Assembly (NCBI GenBank): GCA_023614405.1
Contig: CM042694.1
Coordinates: 94,843,285 to 94,907,284 of the forward strand
Direction of reading: 5' to 3'
Length of the DNA stretch: 64,000 nt
Origin: Avena insularis
Lineage: Eukaryota > Streptophyta > Magnoliopsida > Poales > Poaceae
Below the pieces are notes generated by a model that had not been told where the DNA came from, searched no databases, and saw only the letters and a program-made list of their open reading frames with translations. Positions within the stretch are counted from its first letter, which is position 1; each line of letters opens with the position of its first letter. The position numbers and the translations under genes were made by a program. Of the stretch, positions 36,560 to 49,012 are shown in pieces.

Positions 36560-37385
36560 GATCGAGGCATTGGGTGAAATATCTCCGCCTCCTTATTCTC
36601 TCCTCCTTAGCCACCTGGGCTTCCTCCTCCATGTCGTATCCTCTACTCCTGCGGCGGTCACGGTAGCCTCCCCCATCTCTCCTTCTCTCCCGTTCGTCCT
36701 CTCTTGCACGCCCTTGTGGCCGGCTGAGGCAGAGCGAACGAGGTCGAGATGTGCGGGCCGCAGAGGTTCCCTCCATCGCTCGAGGAGACTAGGTAGATTC
36801 TCGCCGCCGTCACACTCCCCGGAGGACGCGACGCCGCCCTCCTTGAGGTATGTCATCAAGGTCAGGTGTGGAGGGGCGGAGGCAGGGGATTTCCAGAGAT
36901 CAGCCTCGACAACCTCACGGACGAGTTCTTCTGCGCCAGGGTGGAGTCCGAAGATGAAGCGAGGACGTGCTACCACACGCCAGGAGCACTCGTTGGATGG
37001 TAAAAGGTTAGTTCTGATTGCGTTTTTTCTCTCACGGTGGTGGATTTGTTCATGTTTGTCCTTTGACCCAAATCCAACGCCTACAGGGTGTCAGTTTTCT
37101 TGGTTCTTTGTCATGTCCTTTTATCTTCAAGATCTTGCGCCCAATTGATGTTGAGCTGCTCCCTACAGCCGTCCCTCGCGTGAACAAGGTGAGGACCGCT
37201 CCTTCCCATCCTGTATTTGCTATTTTTCTTTATCAAATTGGTGGCATGTGAGAGCTCTGTGGCCGATGGTTGGCTCCTGCTTTTTGTTGTTGCTCACTAC
37301 TGTTGATTGCTGTCGGTTAATGCTACATTTACAGAAGCAGTAAAAAATGCCTCAAGGTACGTCATCTTCCGCTTCATTGATCTGT
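36560..37385 (+). other. GC-rich, exon-like stretch of unknown identity
   Basis: A GC-rich plus-strand stretch ends with a frame containing ISLDNLTDEFFCARVESED (about 36895-36955) and then shows splice-like signals: donor AAAAGGTTAG near 37006, acceptor CCTACAGGGTG near 37086, donor AACAAGGTGAGG near 37190, acceptor TTTACAGAAGC near 37336 and donor CAAGGTACG near 37355. This suggests a transcribed unit, but no full-length frame joins and I do not recognise the protein. The Copia element at 37601 is inserted just downstream. Confidence 0.35.
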
Positions 37386-37600
37386 AGCTCTCTCCCTGTG
37401 TGTATATCACCACTGGATCCAATTGATTGTGATCACTTTTTTTGTTTAGGTTCCCCTCATGATGTGTAGCAGGTTGCCGATGTTTTATTTTCTTTTTTCC
37501 TAATTTGTCTCCTCCCCTCTCCCTTTCACTCGACATATATAATTTCTCATCTTAGTTTGTACAGATGGTTTTGTATCTGGTGTTCGTTGAACATCCGAGC

Positions 37601-37774
37601 TGTTAGAAGTGTATTTGCTTTCCATATGTACAGCAACACCGAAAGTATATGAGTCGGTTTGCTCTCCCGTAGACTCTCCGTATCCTTGTTTGCTTGGTAC
37701 CGCAAAGTACCTATTTAATACATAGATTACGCCTCGGTTGTTCACCGAGTAGATCGTTACGTCTAGATTTTACA
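37601..37774 (+). repeat. 5' LTR of the Copia element
   Basis: 174 bp with TG...CA ends, directly followed by the tRNA-Met-type primer-binding site. It differs from the 3' LTR at three positions. Confidence 0.97.
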
Positions 37775-37871
37775 TGGTATCCAGAGCCTAACCTCTTCCG
37801 TGTCTTCCGACTACCGGCCGATCTAATCCAGATCGATTCTTCTTCCCGACCACCCAACCTCCGTTGCCTCC

Positions 37872-39032
37872 ATGGCTACGTCGAGCTCCAACGCTGCGAC
37901 CGCTCTCGGATCGCCGCCAACAGAGAAGCTCAAGAGGGGAAACTACCCGCTATGGAAGGCCTTGGTTCTTCCGTCGATCAGAGGGACAAAGATGGTCGGG
38001 CTCCTTGATGGTACTGAGGCGGCGCCCTCAAAAACAGTACCCGTGGAACTTCCAGACAAGACACGCGGGACAGCAGATAATCCCGCCTATGATGCTTGGC
38101 TAGTCCGGGACCAACAGGTCCTTAGCTATCTCCTCAATTCAATCTCACCTGAGATTCTCTCACACGTTCTTCGCTATGTACACGCCGCTGAAGTCTGGAC
38201 TGCCGTGGAGGAGATGTTCGCGTCGCAAAGCCGTGCAAAGATCATGAACCTGCGCATCGCGATCGCGAATACAAAGAAACTTGGTATGACTACCCCGGCG
38301 TTTTTCTCCAAGATGCAGAACATCGCCGACGAACTTGCAGCTGCCGGCAAACCTGTCCCAGATGAGGAGCTCCTCTCTTTTCTCCTTGCCGGCCTTGGCC
38401 CTGCATATGATAATTTGGTGGGAGCGATCGGGCTCATGAAGACATCAATCTCCATCATAGAGTTGTATTCTCAGGTGTTGGCGCAGGACCAGCGCCAAGA
38501 TCTTAATGGCACCATACATGATGGCAATTTTGAGTCCTCCGCCAATGCTGCTACTAGGTCACGCCAAGGGGGTGGTTTCCGCTCGCATGGAGGAAGCCAC
38601 AAGCCCACCTGGCGTGGTGATCGTCAAGGAGAACGCCCGCAGCAACCCCGTCAATATGAAGATCGTTCGCAGCCCCGTTCCAACAATAGAGGAGGTGGAC
38701 GGGCCGGATCTGCAGGGGGAGGCCATGGACGTGGGCGCGGACGTCGCCGCACGTCACCATGGGTCGACTTGACGTGCAGTTGCACGGTGAAGGACATGCT
38801 GCCAAGGATTGTTGGTATCGCTTCCAAGATGATGATGATGATGACATGTCCGAGGAGAAGGATGCACATGCCTATGGTGTCGACACCAATTGGTACTCCG
38901 ATACTGGAGCTACACATCATGTTACAGGAGAACTCAACAATCTCACAGTACGTGATTCTTACAAGGGTCGTGACAAGGTCAACACCGCTAGCGGACAAGG
39001 TATGGATATTTGCCATGTTGGTCATTCAATAA
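37872..39032 (+). pseudogene. Copia gag-like frame (with frameshifted tail)
   Basis: The frame starts MATSSSNAATALGSPPTEKL and carries a Copia gag (UBN2-type) region: KRGNYPLWKALVLPSIRG near residue 20, then helical stretches such as LSYLLNSISPEILSHVL and LLSFLLAGLGPAYDNLV. It ends in a Gly/Arg-rich tail near residue 290. After about 38755 the coding sense shifts to another frame, because the expected zinc knuckle has lost bases: only HAAKDC of the CCHC box survives. Residues after that point are therefore not gag. Confidence 0.85.
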
Positions 39033-42000
39033 TTCATAACCCTGTTCAAAACTTTCAACTTCGAGATATTTTGCATGTGCCCCATGCTTCCAAAAATCTT
39101 TTATCCGTTCATCGTTTCACTCTTGATAATCACGTCTTTATCGAGTTCCATCCTTTCTTCTTTTTGATCAAGGATTAGGTTACGAAGAAAATAATTCATA
39201 GAGGGTGATGCGTTGGCGGTCTCTATCCACTTATTTCATCATCAGTGTCTTCTCCTCACAAGCATGCCTTTATCGCCACCAAGCCATCTTCTGCAAAGTG
39301 GCATAGTCGTTTAGGTCATCCTTCATTAGCTATTGTTAGGCAAATTATTAGTAAGAATAATCTTCCATGTACTAGAGATTTGAGCATAGAGTCGGTGTGT
39401 GATTCTTGTCAACGAGCTAAAAGCCATCAATTATCATATTTTGTGTCCACTAGTGTATCTACTGTTCCTCTCCAGTTGATTTTTTCTGATGTATGGGGTC
39501 CTGCTCCTACCTCTGTTGGACGTCATGATTATTATGTGAGCTTTATTGATGACTATAGCAAATTTACATGGATATATCTTCTTAAAAAGAAATCTGATGT
39601 TTTTTCTGCCTTTGCTAACTTCCAAAAATTAGTTGAACGTAAGTTTGATAGAAAAAATCTTACCGTTCAATCGAATTGGGGAGGCGAATATGTTAAGTTA
39701 AATTCCTTCTTTCAAACGCAGGGAATTACACACCATGTTTCTTGTCCTCGTGCTCACCAGCAAAACATCGACATATAGTAGAGGTTGGTCTTGCACTTCT
39801 AGCCAATGCATCCATGCCATTAAAATTTTAGGATGAAGCTTTTCTCACTGTCACCTATCTTATTAATATGCTCCCTAGCAAAGTCATTAATAATGATACT
39901 CCTGTTCATCGCCTCCTTCATACTAAACCAAATTATTCCTCCCTTCGTGTTTTTGGATGTGCTTGTTGGCCTAATCTTCGTCCTTATAATAAATGCAAGC
40001 TCGCGTTTCGTTCCAAGCGTTGTGTATTTTTGGGCTATAGTCCTCTTCACAAGGGAGTTAAATATCTTGATGTATCCACTGGACGAATTTATATATCTCG
40101 TGATGTTGTTTTTGATGAGGCGATTTTTCCTTTTGAATCCCTTCATCCAAATGCTGGGGCTTCTCTTCGCAAAGAACTTATTTTGCTAGATCAATCACTT
40201 CATAATTTTGAACAAGGGGGCGAATTTTTTGATGATTCATCATTGGCTAATCCTACTAATTGTGCTAGACCTATTTATGAGTGTTTACAGCAATCGCACA
40301 GAAATTTGGAGTGCAATGGTGAAAATTTGGAGCAAAACAGTACACAAATGCCTTCAAACAGTCCAATACAGCAAATAACGTACTTGGGCACAGGAGACGA
40401 TGATGTTTCAGCAGGATCTGCGTCGGGATCAGACGCCGCAGAAACCGCGTCGCCAGGAGGGGCAGAAACCGCGTCGCCCACCTTGTACGATCCCGACGCA
40501 TCGCCTGGCTCCGGAGCACGCGCGGGTCAATCACCGGGATTCTCTGCGGGCTCGCGGGCAGATGGTGTGACCTCATTGGCCCCGTCCGTGGACACGCAGC
40601 ATGCGCGATCCGCTATGGACGGCAATGACAGGTCCAGGCACGCCAGCCACCAGGCATGCAGCGACAACGCCAAATTTCTAGCAGTGCACAAGGGCATTCT
40701 ATGGGATCTTCTGTGCCCAGTTCTACTGCAGGACGCTCTGCCTCAGCTGTTCCTTCCCGACCAAGGACACGTGCTTCTCAAGGTATCATCAAAACTAAAG
40801 AGTATACTGATGGGACAATTAGATGGGGATTATCTTGCTCATCTAATGAACCAGCAAAATTGGAAGATGCATTAGCAGATACACGATGGAAAGAGGCTAT
40901 GAATGAAGAGTATAATGCTCTTATAGATAATAAAACTTGGCATCTAGTTCTCGAGAGGCATGGTGCAAATATTATAGATTGTCGTTGGGTCTATAGAGTC
41001 AAGAAAAAGGCCGATGGTACAATTGACAGGTATAAAGCAAGGTTGGTAGCTAAAGGCTTCAAACAGCGCTACGACATAGACTATGAGGATATTTTTAGTC
41101 CAGTTGTCAAAATTGCTACTGTTCGACTTGTCTTGGCAATTGCTGTTTCCAAAGGATGGAGTCTACGGCAGTTGGATTTCAAGAACGCGTTTTTACATGG
41201 TGTTCTGGAAGAGGAGGTCTATATGAGGCAGCCACCAAGATATGAGGATAAAAGTAAGCCCAACCACATATGCAAACTTGACAAAGCGTTGTATGGTTTG
41301 AAGCAAGCACCTCGAGCATGGTATTCTCGTCTGAGCTCTCAGTTGATTAGTTTTGGCTTTGTTGCTTCAAAGTCCGACACTTCATTATTTATTTATCACA
41401 AGTCAAATGTTACTATCTTTATGCTCATCTATGTTGATGATATCATTATTGCAAGTTCCTCCAAAACCGCAACAGACGCTCTGCTTCGGGATTTAAGTAG
41501 AGAATTTGCCTTAAAGGATCTTGGAGACCTTCACTACTTCCTAGGCATTAAAGTTTAGAAGGTAGAAGATGGACTTGTGTTAAATCAGACAAAATATGCA
41601 ACAGATATTCTTGCTCGAGTAGGCATGAAAAATTGCAGTGCTTCTCCTACTCCCTTATCATCTTCAGAGAAGATCACAGCACATGAAGGGGAGTTGTTAG
41701 GATTTGAGGACAGCACAAAATACAGGAGTATGGTTGGAGCATTACAATATTTAACTCTTACCAGGCCTGATATTTCTTATGCAGTTAACAAGGTCTGTCA
41801 ATATTTGTATGCTCCTACTACTCAGCATTGGACTGCAGCCAAAAGAATTTTGAGATACATTAAAGGCACATACAGTATTGGTCTGACTTTTATGAGATCA
41901 AGTTCTACCTTGGTTAGTGCATTTTCCGATGCCGACTGGACAGGATGCCTAGATGATAGACGGTCCACTGGAGGTTTTGCTGTCTTTTTTGGACCAAATC

Positions 42001-42379
42001 TCATTTCTTGGAGTGCTAAGAACAAGCTACAGTGTCAAGGTCAAGTACAGAGGCAGAATATAAATCATTAGCAAATGCTACAGCAGAAGTAATCTGGATA
42101 CAGTCTCTCCTTGCAGAACTTGGAGTAAATTCAAAGCAACCGCATCGTCTGTGGTGTGACAATCTAGGTGCAACATATCTATCGGCAAATCCAGTGTTTC
42201 ATGCAAGAGCAAAACACATAGAGATTGATTTTCACTTTGTTAGAGAACGAGTTCTTAACAAACAGTTAGACATTAGATTTGTCTCTTCAAAGGATCAAAT
42301 AGCTGATGGATTTACAAAACCGCTTGCAGCCCGGAAATTCGAGGAGTTTAAACATAATCTCAACTTAACTAAGTTGTGA
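38759..42379 (+). pseudogene. Copia pol remnants: protease, integrase, reverse transcriptase, RNase H
   Basis: Protease motif DTGATHHVT lies near 38900. Integrase core pieces (HSRLGHPS, CDSCQRAKSHQ, FIDDYSKFTW) lie at 39245-39778. Reverse transcriptase ([17 protein letters not shown]) lies at 40860-41558. RNase H ([16 protein letters not shown]) lies at 41577-42379, ending just before the polypurine tract. The frame is broken by a TAG at 39176 and a TGA about 30 bases later, a deletion of about 19 bases near 39760, a frameshift near 40650, a TAG at 41556 and a single-base loss near 42015. The stops look like C-to-T or similar point changes. Not functional. Confidence 0.92.
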
Positions 42380-42390
42380 TTAAGGGAGGG

Positions 42391-42564
42391 TGTTAGAAGT
42401 GTATTTGCTTTCCATATGTACAGCAACACCGAACGTATATGAGTCGGTTTGCTCTCCCGTAGACTCTCCGTATCCTTGTTTGCTTGGTACCGCAAAGTAC
42501 CTATTTAATACACAGATTACGGCTCGGTTGTTCACCGAGTAGATCGTTACGTCTAGATTTTACA
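42391..42564 (+). repeat. 3' LTR of the Copia element
   Basis: 174 bp, preceded by the polypurine tract and followed by the CGAGC target duplication. Confidence 0.97.
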
Positions 42565-42569
42565 CGAGC

Positions 42570-44987
42570 AAGCTGCGTGGGAAGATTAGTTCCTTTTTAT
42601 GCTCGAAGGGTTACAATTTTGTATCTGGAAATTCACTAAGGAAATTGAAATAATGTTCCATGCACATCAATTTACTTTCTTACATTTATTCTTCATGATA
42701 TCAATATTTTTCAAAAAGAGTGAACTCAATACTAAGCTTGCACTATTTATATTAACACTGACAATACTGTGAAACCAATAATTCTCTGACCCCCTACTGA
42801 GCTCTATAAAACATTGCTCTTATTTGTAATAGGGTAGTGCTATGTAGTTTATGTGTCGCCTTTCTTCAATCCCTGCTTCAAGTCTGATTCTGTACATGGA
42901 AGATCAGACCTTTATGTTGTAGCCTTTACGCCCATAGTTTACGCCCATAGCTTATGTGCTTACCTATAAACAAATGTTACGATGTGCTGCAACTTTCTGT
43001 AGTACTTTTTCGTCTATGCAACAATATTATCATGCTTCTTCTCTTACTCTGGTTTATCTAGAACAACAACGACTATGAGTAATGATAGTAATCTTGATGA
43101 CTCGGTAATATCCGGCTTCTTGACTAGCAAGCAGGTGTCGGCTTGACATTACAAGATTTGACATTACAAGAATCCGGACGGTTCATGACTTTTTTTCCGA
43201 CGCACCAAAAAAAGGTCATGGATGTGTGATATTCTAGAACGTTTCGTCATGACGCGCTCGAAGGCCCTCCAACCCGGTTATCCACGACGTTCCTTGGTTT
43301 CTTTGCGGCAAATTCGTTGCAGATTTCGTCCCGGGCCCTGAAGCGTAGTTCGTCATTTCTTCCCGTGCCTAATTCGTCATGGATTTCTTCACGACCCATG
43401 TTTGACTCTATTTTCTATCGACTACATCATCCGTGCTTCAACCCCACATGTCAGCTCGATTTGCACGGTACTCTCTCATGGTAGTGCTGAGTTTGACGGT
43501 GCTTCGTGAATTTTTTGGCCGGCCCCATCTGTCAATGCGCTTGATAGAAATTAAATCACAAAAAATAGTTCGTGTAGATGGAATCGAACCGGCGATCGCG
43601 CTTTAGGATCACGCACTTGCAAATGTTGCAGTTGTCCATTGGTATGTGTAGATCTACTACTTCAATCCAGATGTTACACACCATCTCTCAGTCACATAAA
43701 TGAAGAAATTTGAAAATAGACAATTAACACAATATGTATCGACATAGTTGATATATATTGTACATTTCACACAACCATAACAGAGCTTATTTTTAGATCA
43801 TCTTTTAAGAGTACGTAGAAAAGCAACAACATGCACACAACCAACCAAATATAGACATAATATATAGAGGCAATATTACTTAGCATGTAGAGCACCAGGT
43901 TGACATTAAGTTCCTTACCACTACAAGTTCACTCGCAACATATTACATTAGTGGTTCATCTATTGTACCCGCAATATTTTTATTGTACCACTCTGAGGGA
44001 TGTGATATTTGCGGATGGGGACTTCCGTGAGTTTCATATCAACGATTTGTACACTACAACATGTAATGGTGTACTGAATCATCGCAACATGTATCAGAGC
44101 AATTGCTTTGATCTTAGGTTGAAACCTAGTAAACGGACGAAACCTGTAGGTAGAACGCGAGTTAGTAAAGAGTTCTCTAGTATGGTGATTGGTATTCAAA
44201 TGAGAATATCCATGTTATAGTATTAGTGCGATAATTCTTTATTAATGTCAAGTAAGTTCTTATTTGTTTTATTTTCTTATAGACATTATGACGAGTTCGA
44301 TGCGGGTACGTAAAGTAAGAGTCCGAGATACAAGTCTAGCTGATTACCAAGGGGATTGGATTGAAGTCCTACGTCTTAATCGGACACATGTGGGAAAAAT
44401 TCGGCCAAGACCCACTCAATGACCCACAACGACAAAAAGGCCACACAACATTTAGGGGCTGAACAAACTCAAACCTAGGAAAAACACGGATCTTGACGTG
44501 CAAGAACGGACGTGTTATTTTTGTAGAAGCATGTAAAAATAAATGGCAGCAAAAAGTACAATTATAGGAAAAACTACTCATGAAAAATTCAAAAAAGGCA
44601 CAACCACACACTATTTTTTTAAAACCTATACATGGCGGCCGCTGCTTGCCGCAAAAGAACTAGGCACTTCCGTAGCCCTTTACCATCCGATCAAACCCAC
44701 AACTACACAACAACAAAAGAGTAAAACTAGTCCTGGGCGCACAAAAAAGGTCAAGGTAGGCTAATACACAACCCCAAAAAACCTAGAAAAAGCCATGACG
44801 CGAAGCCAGACTGTACATGGGACAATGCCGGCTGCGACACCAGGGCGAACATGCCAGGAACCAATCTTGACGCGTGGGATATATCGAACGGGCCACAACC
44901 TGACTATACCCTGAGCTATATGATAATTAGCAAATCATTTGATGTCAACTCAAACTCAATAGCGAATCTAGACGCAGCTGGGAAAAC
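42570..44987. other. Intergenic DNA between Copia and CACTA elements
   Basis: The first few hundred bases continue the sequence interrupted by the Copia element. From about 43150 there is transposon-end-like sequence (repeated TTCGTCAT motifs). The 43560-43655 stretch is tRNA-like. The rest is AT-rich and shows no supportable gene. Confidence 0.4.
43567..43650 (-). other. tRNA-like relic with an exact B-box
   Basis: On the minus strand GGTTCGATTCC matches the polymerase III B-box, and about 50 bases upstream TACCAATGGACAACTGC resembles an eroded A-box. GTAGAT and ATCTAC at the two ends could pair as an acceptor stem, 84 bases overall. The T-arm stem does not pair well, so it is not a functional tRNA; a tRNA-derived relic in a SINE or other transposon is more likely. 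Confidence 0.3.
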
Positions 44988-45002
44988 GTGCACTACTGCA
45001 GG

Positions 45003-45190
45003 CCCCCCCTTTAACTCCGGTTGGGAGGGCCCTCTAACAGCGGTTCCCCAACCGCTGTTGAGGGTTCGGTGTTAGAGGGGGGGCTTTAACACCGGTTCTT
45101 ATACGAACCGGTGTTAAAAAAGCGCCGCGATGGGGCTGCCGAGCCTCGAGCCCCTTAACACCGGTTCGTATCCGGAACCGGTGTTAAAGA
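45003..45190. repeat. CACTA left subterminal repeats
   Basis: Palindromic units such as TTAACACCGGTTCGTATCC followed by GGAACCGGTGTTAAAG, and a related AACAGCGGTTCC unit. In CACTA elements such repeats are binding sites for the transposon-encoded accessory protein. Confidence 0.8.
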
Positions 45191-45320
45191 TCTTCTGCGG
45201 CAGATTTAGGCCGTTTTCTGCGCGGCAGCCTAAATCTGCCGCTTCTACCTCTGCCCGTTACGGCGTATTTCTGCGGGAGGGGGGAGCGAGGGGGAATCGA
45301 TCGGGAGCGGTATACACATA

Positions 45321-45425
45321 AATCGTCATCGGTATATACGAGTACATGAATAATTAAGCAACTATTATTATACACAAACATCGTCATCGGCACATACATC
45401 GTCATCGGCACATACATCGTCATCG
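45321..45425. repeat. Short tandem repeat CATCGTCATCGGCACATA
   Basis: An 18-bp unit is repeated about three times perfectly at 45371-45424, with diverged copies before it. It lies just beyond the end of the second CACTA gene. Confidence 0.8.
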
Positions 45426-45426
45426 T

Positions 45427-48400
45427 TCATTTTGGTGGATATCTAAAGAGTTCTCCGCCAGGCGTGACGACCTCATCAAGTATGAACCCCGCCAATTCCT
45501 CTTGAATGGCTCGTATGCGTTCAAATGGTAGGAGTTGGTCCCACATCCGTTCGATCTGAATATATATAAAGAATGGGCCGTCAATATATATATAAGAATA
45601 AAACTCAACACAATTGATGGTAATAAAATAATGTTGTGGACTTTGTTTACTTACTCTAAGTTGTTCTAGTGCGGCTTGACCCGTCGCACATATCGTGTTG
45701 CGAATGAATTCGCAAACATAGTACCCATATAAGTTATTGCCGTGTCCCTGATGCGCGCACTTTACGAGAATAGAGAGTTTAATCAAAATAATAATTAATA
45801 AAGCATGATATAATGGAATTGGAAGCTAGCTAGTATTACTTACATTTTGGTCTACAAATTTTAGTTCTTCTGACCATTCACCAACGACCCTGCCCGTGAA
45901 CCTTTTCCAAACGCTGTCCGACAAAGAAAATGGATAAAGGAGTAATTAATTACTTATTGTCACGAAAGTTGCCGATCTAGTGCGATAATATGATTGAAAT
46001 TACCTCTGGAGCATCTCTCTAAAGTTTGCCCATATCTCTTTTTCTTTTCAGAATGTGAGTCCATGACAAGGACTTTTCTGAGTCGGGTTGAATGACTAGC
46101 AGAATAAAGTGGAACCTCATACGCATAACTCATCATCAGTTACACTTAACATCGAGTAAGCTGAAATAGAATGTGTACAAGAGAGAGGGTAACAGTACTC
46201 ACGAGAAGTTGTAAGGCAATAGTATTTACCTTTTGGTTTGTTGTCTCAGTAAAGACGTTAGCAAGTAATCTTACATTTGCCGGGTTTGGTTTCTACCACT
46301 TCTTCATGAACTCTATTTGGGTCAACGAATCCAATGTCAAAAGGGCCTCCTTTCCTGCATTCCATAACCTTTTTCCTGCATAATAGTATATACATATATG
46401 GTGAGCATATATATATACATGCAATTAATAAAGTGAATGAGATGAGATATAAATTATAGAAATAGTACTTACACACAATAAAGGCTGATGGCAGCTTTGT
46501 GAGTTCCTTACGATTGAATAGAAAATGCAAGTCTTGAATGTTGAAGTCGATCGCGTCATCTCCATGAAGAAAAGATCCTCTCTTATATGCGCCGTGATCC
46601 ATTCTAACTTTCTCGCCTTGTAGAAATAAAGGTACCACTTGTGCAATTTTCGCATCTTTGTTGGTAGAGTCTTGAGCTCCTCTTTCTTGACGAGATTCTT
46701 CCCATACTTCCATGGTTGTATGGGGTTGGCATCGCATTTGGGCAAGTTGTCTCCCATGACGTTCAAGTATGCAATGTAAGTCATCCCCATATCATTGGCC
46801 TTTCTTTGTAGCTCTGCCTCGTAATCATTTACGGGAGGAGCGTCCCGTGTGTCGAACATTTGGAGCGGGGCACATGATTGGTTTTCCTGCTCTCCGAGCA
46901 TGGGAACTGTTTTACAGGGTGCCTCACATTGCTACTTTCAGTCTCCTCTGGCGCCTTGCATCCGCCTTCAAAATCTGGCGCTCGTAGTCCGGCACAAGTG
47001 GGGTTTCAGGTTTGAAAGATTTTGTAAAACTTCTCCCACCATGGGATCTATTTTCTCCTTTGGCTCGGCCCGTCTAGGTGCAAAGAATTTCTTGACCTGT
47101 TCTTCCGAGATCCTATTGGTCTCCTCGTCACTGCGATTCCACGGTAAAACCGGCAATGGCTTGGCGGAAGGCCGCGGGACGTAGTTTTTTGAACTCTTTG
47201 GCGTACGGTTTCCTGCGGATTTCTTTGTGGCAGTGCTACTGATGCTCCTCGTGGTAGTGCTCTTCCGCTTACGCTGAGGAGATGGCTGAAGCACCGGAGA
47301 TGGCTGACGGGTCGGAGATGGCTGCCTTGAGAGATGGTGACGGGCGGAGATGGCTGCATGTGAGAGATGGCTGCCTTGAGGAGATAGCTGAGCAGCTCGA
47401 GCAGTGCTAGCGGAGGCAATGAGGGTGCGGTGCAGTGACCTCCAATTTGGAAGCACAATGTGTTCCTTCTTCCAAAGAATGGTTGTTTTCACTGCAAATT
47501 TGAGTTGAGTCCCCTTCACCTGTAGCATGGTCAAGCTGTGCTTCCTCATATTCGTTCACAACCTCATCCACCCCGACAATAGCATAGCCATCTGGAATCG
47601 GTTGGCAGTGGTAAGTTCCACCAGCTACAGGAGGTAAGGCATAGCCGACAGCCACCTTAATGGATAAGCCCATTAATCTCACATGCAGCTCAGCGTGTCC
47701 GCTCTCCGTGATCTCATCCACGGGGTATCGAGGACCCGTCATTTCAAGCGTGGGCTGCACGTTCTCCGTGGAAGCCACACTGCTTTTCCGTGATGCAGGC
47801 AGCGGCGACTTCAATGCAGGCTCTTCGTGCGCTGAGATGGGCGGTAGCTTGATGGCTCTGTTGTGCATTCACTTGCGCTGCAGCGCCGTAAGTGCATGTT
47901 CTATCTGTGTCATCCGCTCTGTCGCTCTTTTCTTTTACGCGCGCCATCATGAAAGTCGCTCGGTCGGCAAACCCATCCTTCCACGTCATACCCCATGCCT
48001 CGTGCATGTCCGAGGTGTTCTTTTTACCGATGGCGGCGTGTGAGCTGGTCATTCTCTGCAGCCGGGATGGAAGGTCTGGCAGATGTTTCCTCGTATGCCG
48101 TGATGAGTTCGGTGTGGGTTTGGCAAGGAGGGTTGGGAAGATACACAATCCTGTTTACGGGTCCAACCTTGCCCGATTCCGTAGAACCAAGTCTTTGCAC
48201 GTAGGTCCCACCCATCTGTCTGGGGTGTGATCCCTCTCTCGCGCAGGGCCTTCTCAGCCTCCTCCCACTTAGGCCTCTGAGATATGTAGCCACCTGACCC
48301 CGTCCTCTGGTGACAAATTTGGAGACTCGCCAGCTTTGACAAATTTGTTCAATTTTGTCTTCCAGTTGCGGAAAGCGTCAGCCATCTTCTTTAGAGTCCA

Positions 48401-49012
48401 CTCTTTGACCTTTTTCTTTATAACCGGGTTGTTTTCATCCTCCTCTGGCGGAAGGGTGAAATTTACCAACAACGAATTCCAAAGCGTTTCTTTGGATCTG
48501 TCATCGACAAAGGTACTGTCGCCCTTCTTTGGCTTATTCCAATTTTCAATTATGATTGGAATTTGGTCCCTAACAAGAACTCCAGCCTGACGTACAAATT
48601 TGCCTGCGGCCTTCTTGGGCTCCATCGGCCTGCCATCAACACGGACTGCTTCGATCGTGAACTTTGCACAATCTTTCAACGGCTGGCGCCTCGCTTGCTC
48701 TTTTTCAGAGAAGAAGATGGTTGCTGGTTGGTCGATCCGGAGGGCTAAAGAAGAAAGAAGCGTTAATTAATTAATACATGTAGAACAAGATTGTTGGTGG
48801 AAGTCGTGAGAGCTTAATCAATGCATATACCTCGCGGACTTTGTAACCATTAAATTGCGTTCACGGAGTCTTCATCAGTCTTCATCTTTTCCATGACTAG
48901 TACTTGAGCTGTCGTCATCATGTCCCTCCAAGTTCAGATATTGTGAGGTGTCCTCATCAATAATGTTCTCCATTATTTCTTCTTCTTCAAGGTTTCTACT
49001 AAGTGGATCCAT
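45427..49012 (-). pseudogene. CACTA second gene: transposase_24 region plus Ulp1-like C-terminus
   Basis: The start is MDPLSRNLEEEEIMENIIDE (48875-49012), an acidic N-terminal exon. Then 48269-48745 gives a plant transposase_24 (Ptta/En-Spm) region with GRPMEPKKAAGKFVRQAGV, VRDQIPIIIENWNKP and DGVRWLH. 47407-47868 has ELHVRLMGLSIKVAVGYAL and GYAIVGVDEVVNEYE; 46968-47549 a Pro/Ser-rich linker with LPVLPWNRSDEETN; 46425-46901 has KLHKWYLYF and ARKLEWITAHI; 45427-45786 has GYYVCEFI and the C-terminal ERMWDQLLPFERIRAIQEEL. The pieces lie in different frames. Some breaks may be introns, others (near 48200 and 47950) look like frameshifts. At the Ulp1 cysteine position the local motif reads NLYGYYVC. 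Confidence 0.75.

Larger units (their letters stand above)
37601..42564 (+). mobile_element. Full-length Copia LTR retrotransposon, coding regions broken
   Basis: Two 174-bp LTRs start TGTTAGAAGTGTATTTGCTT and end GTCTAGATTTTACA. Perfect target duplication CGAGC at 37596-37600 and 42565-42569. The primer-binding site TGGTATCCAGAGCC at 37775 fits initiator tRNA-Met, and the polypurine tract TAAGGGAGGG (42381-42390) abuts the 3' LTR. The domain order gag, protease, integrase, reverse transcriptase, RNase H is that of Copia. The LTRs differ at 3 of 174 positions, so insertion is fairly recent (about 0.7 million years if 1.3e-8 substitutions per site per year is assumed). Several frameshifts and nonsense codons make it non-functional. 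Confidence 0.97.
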
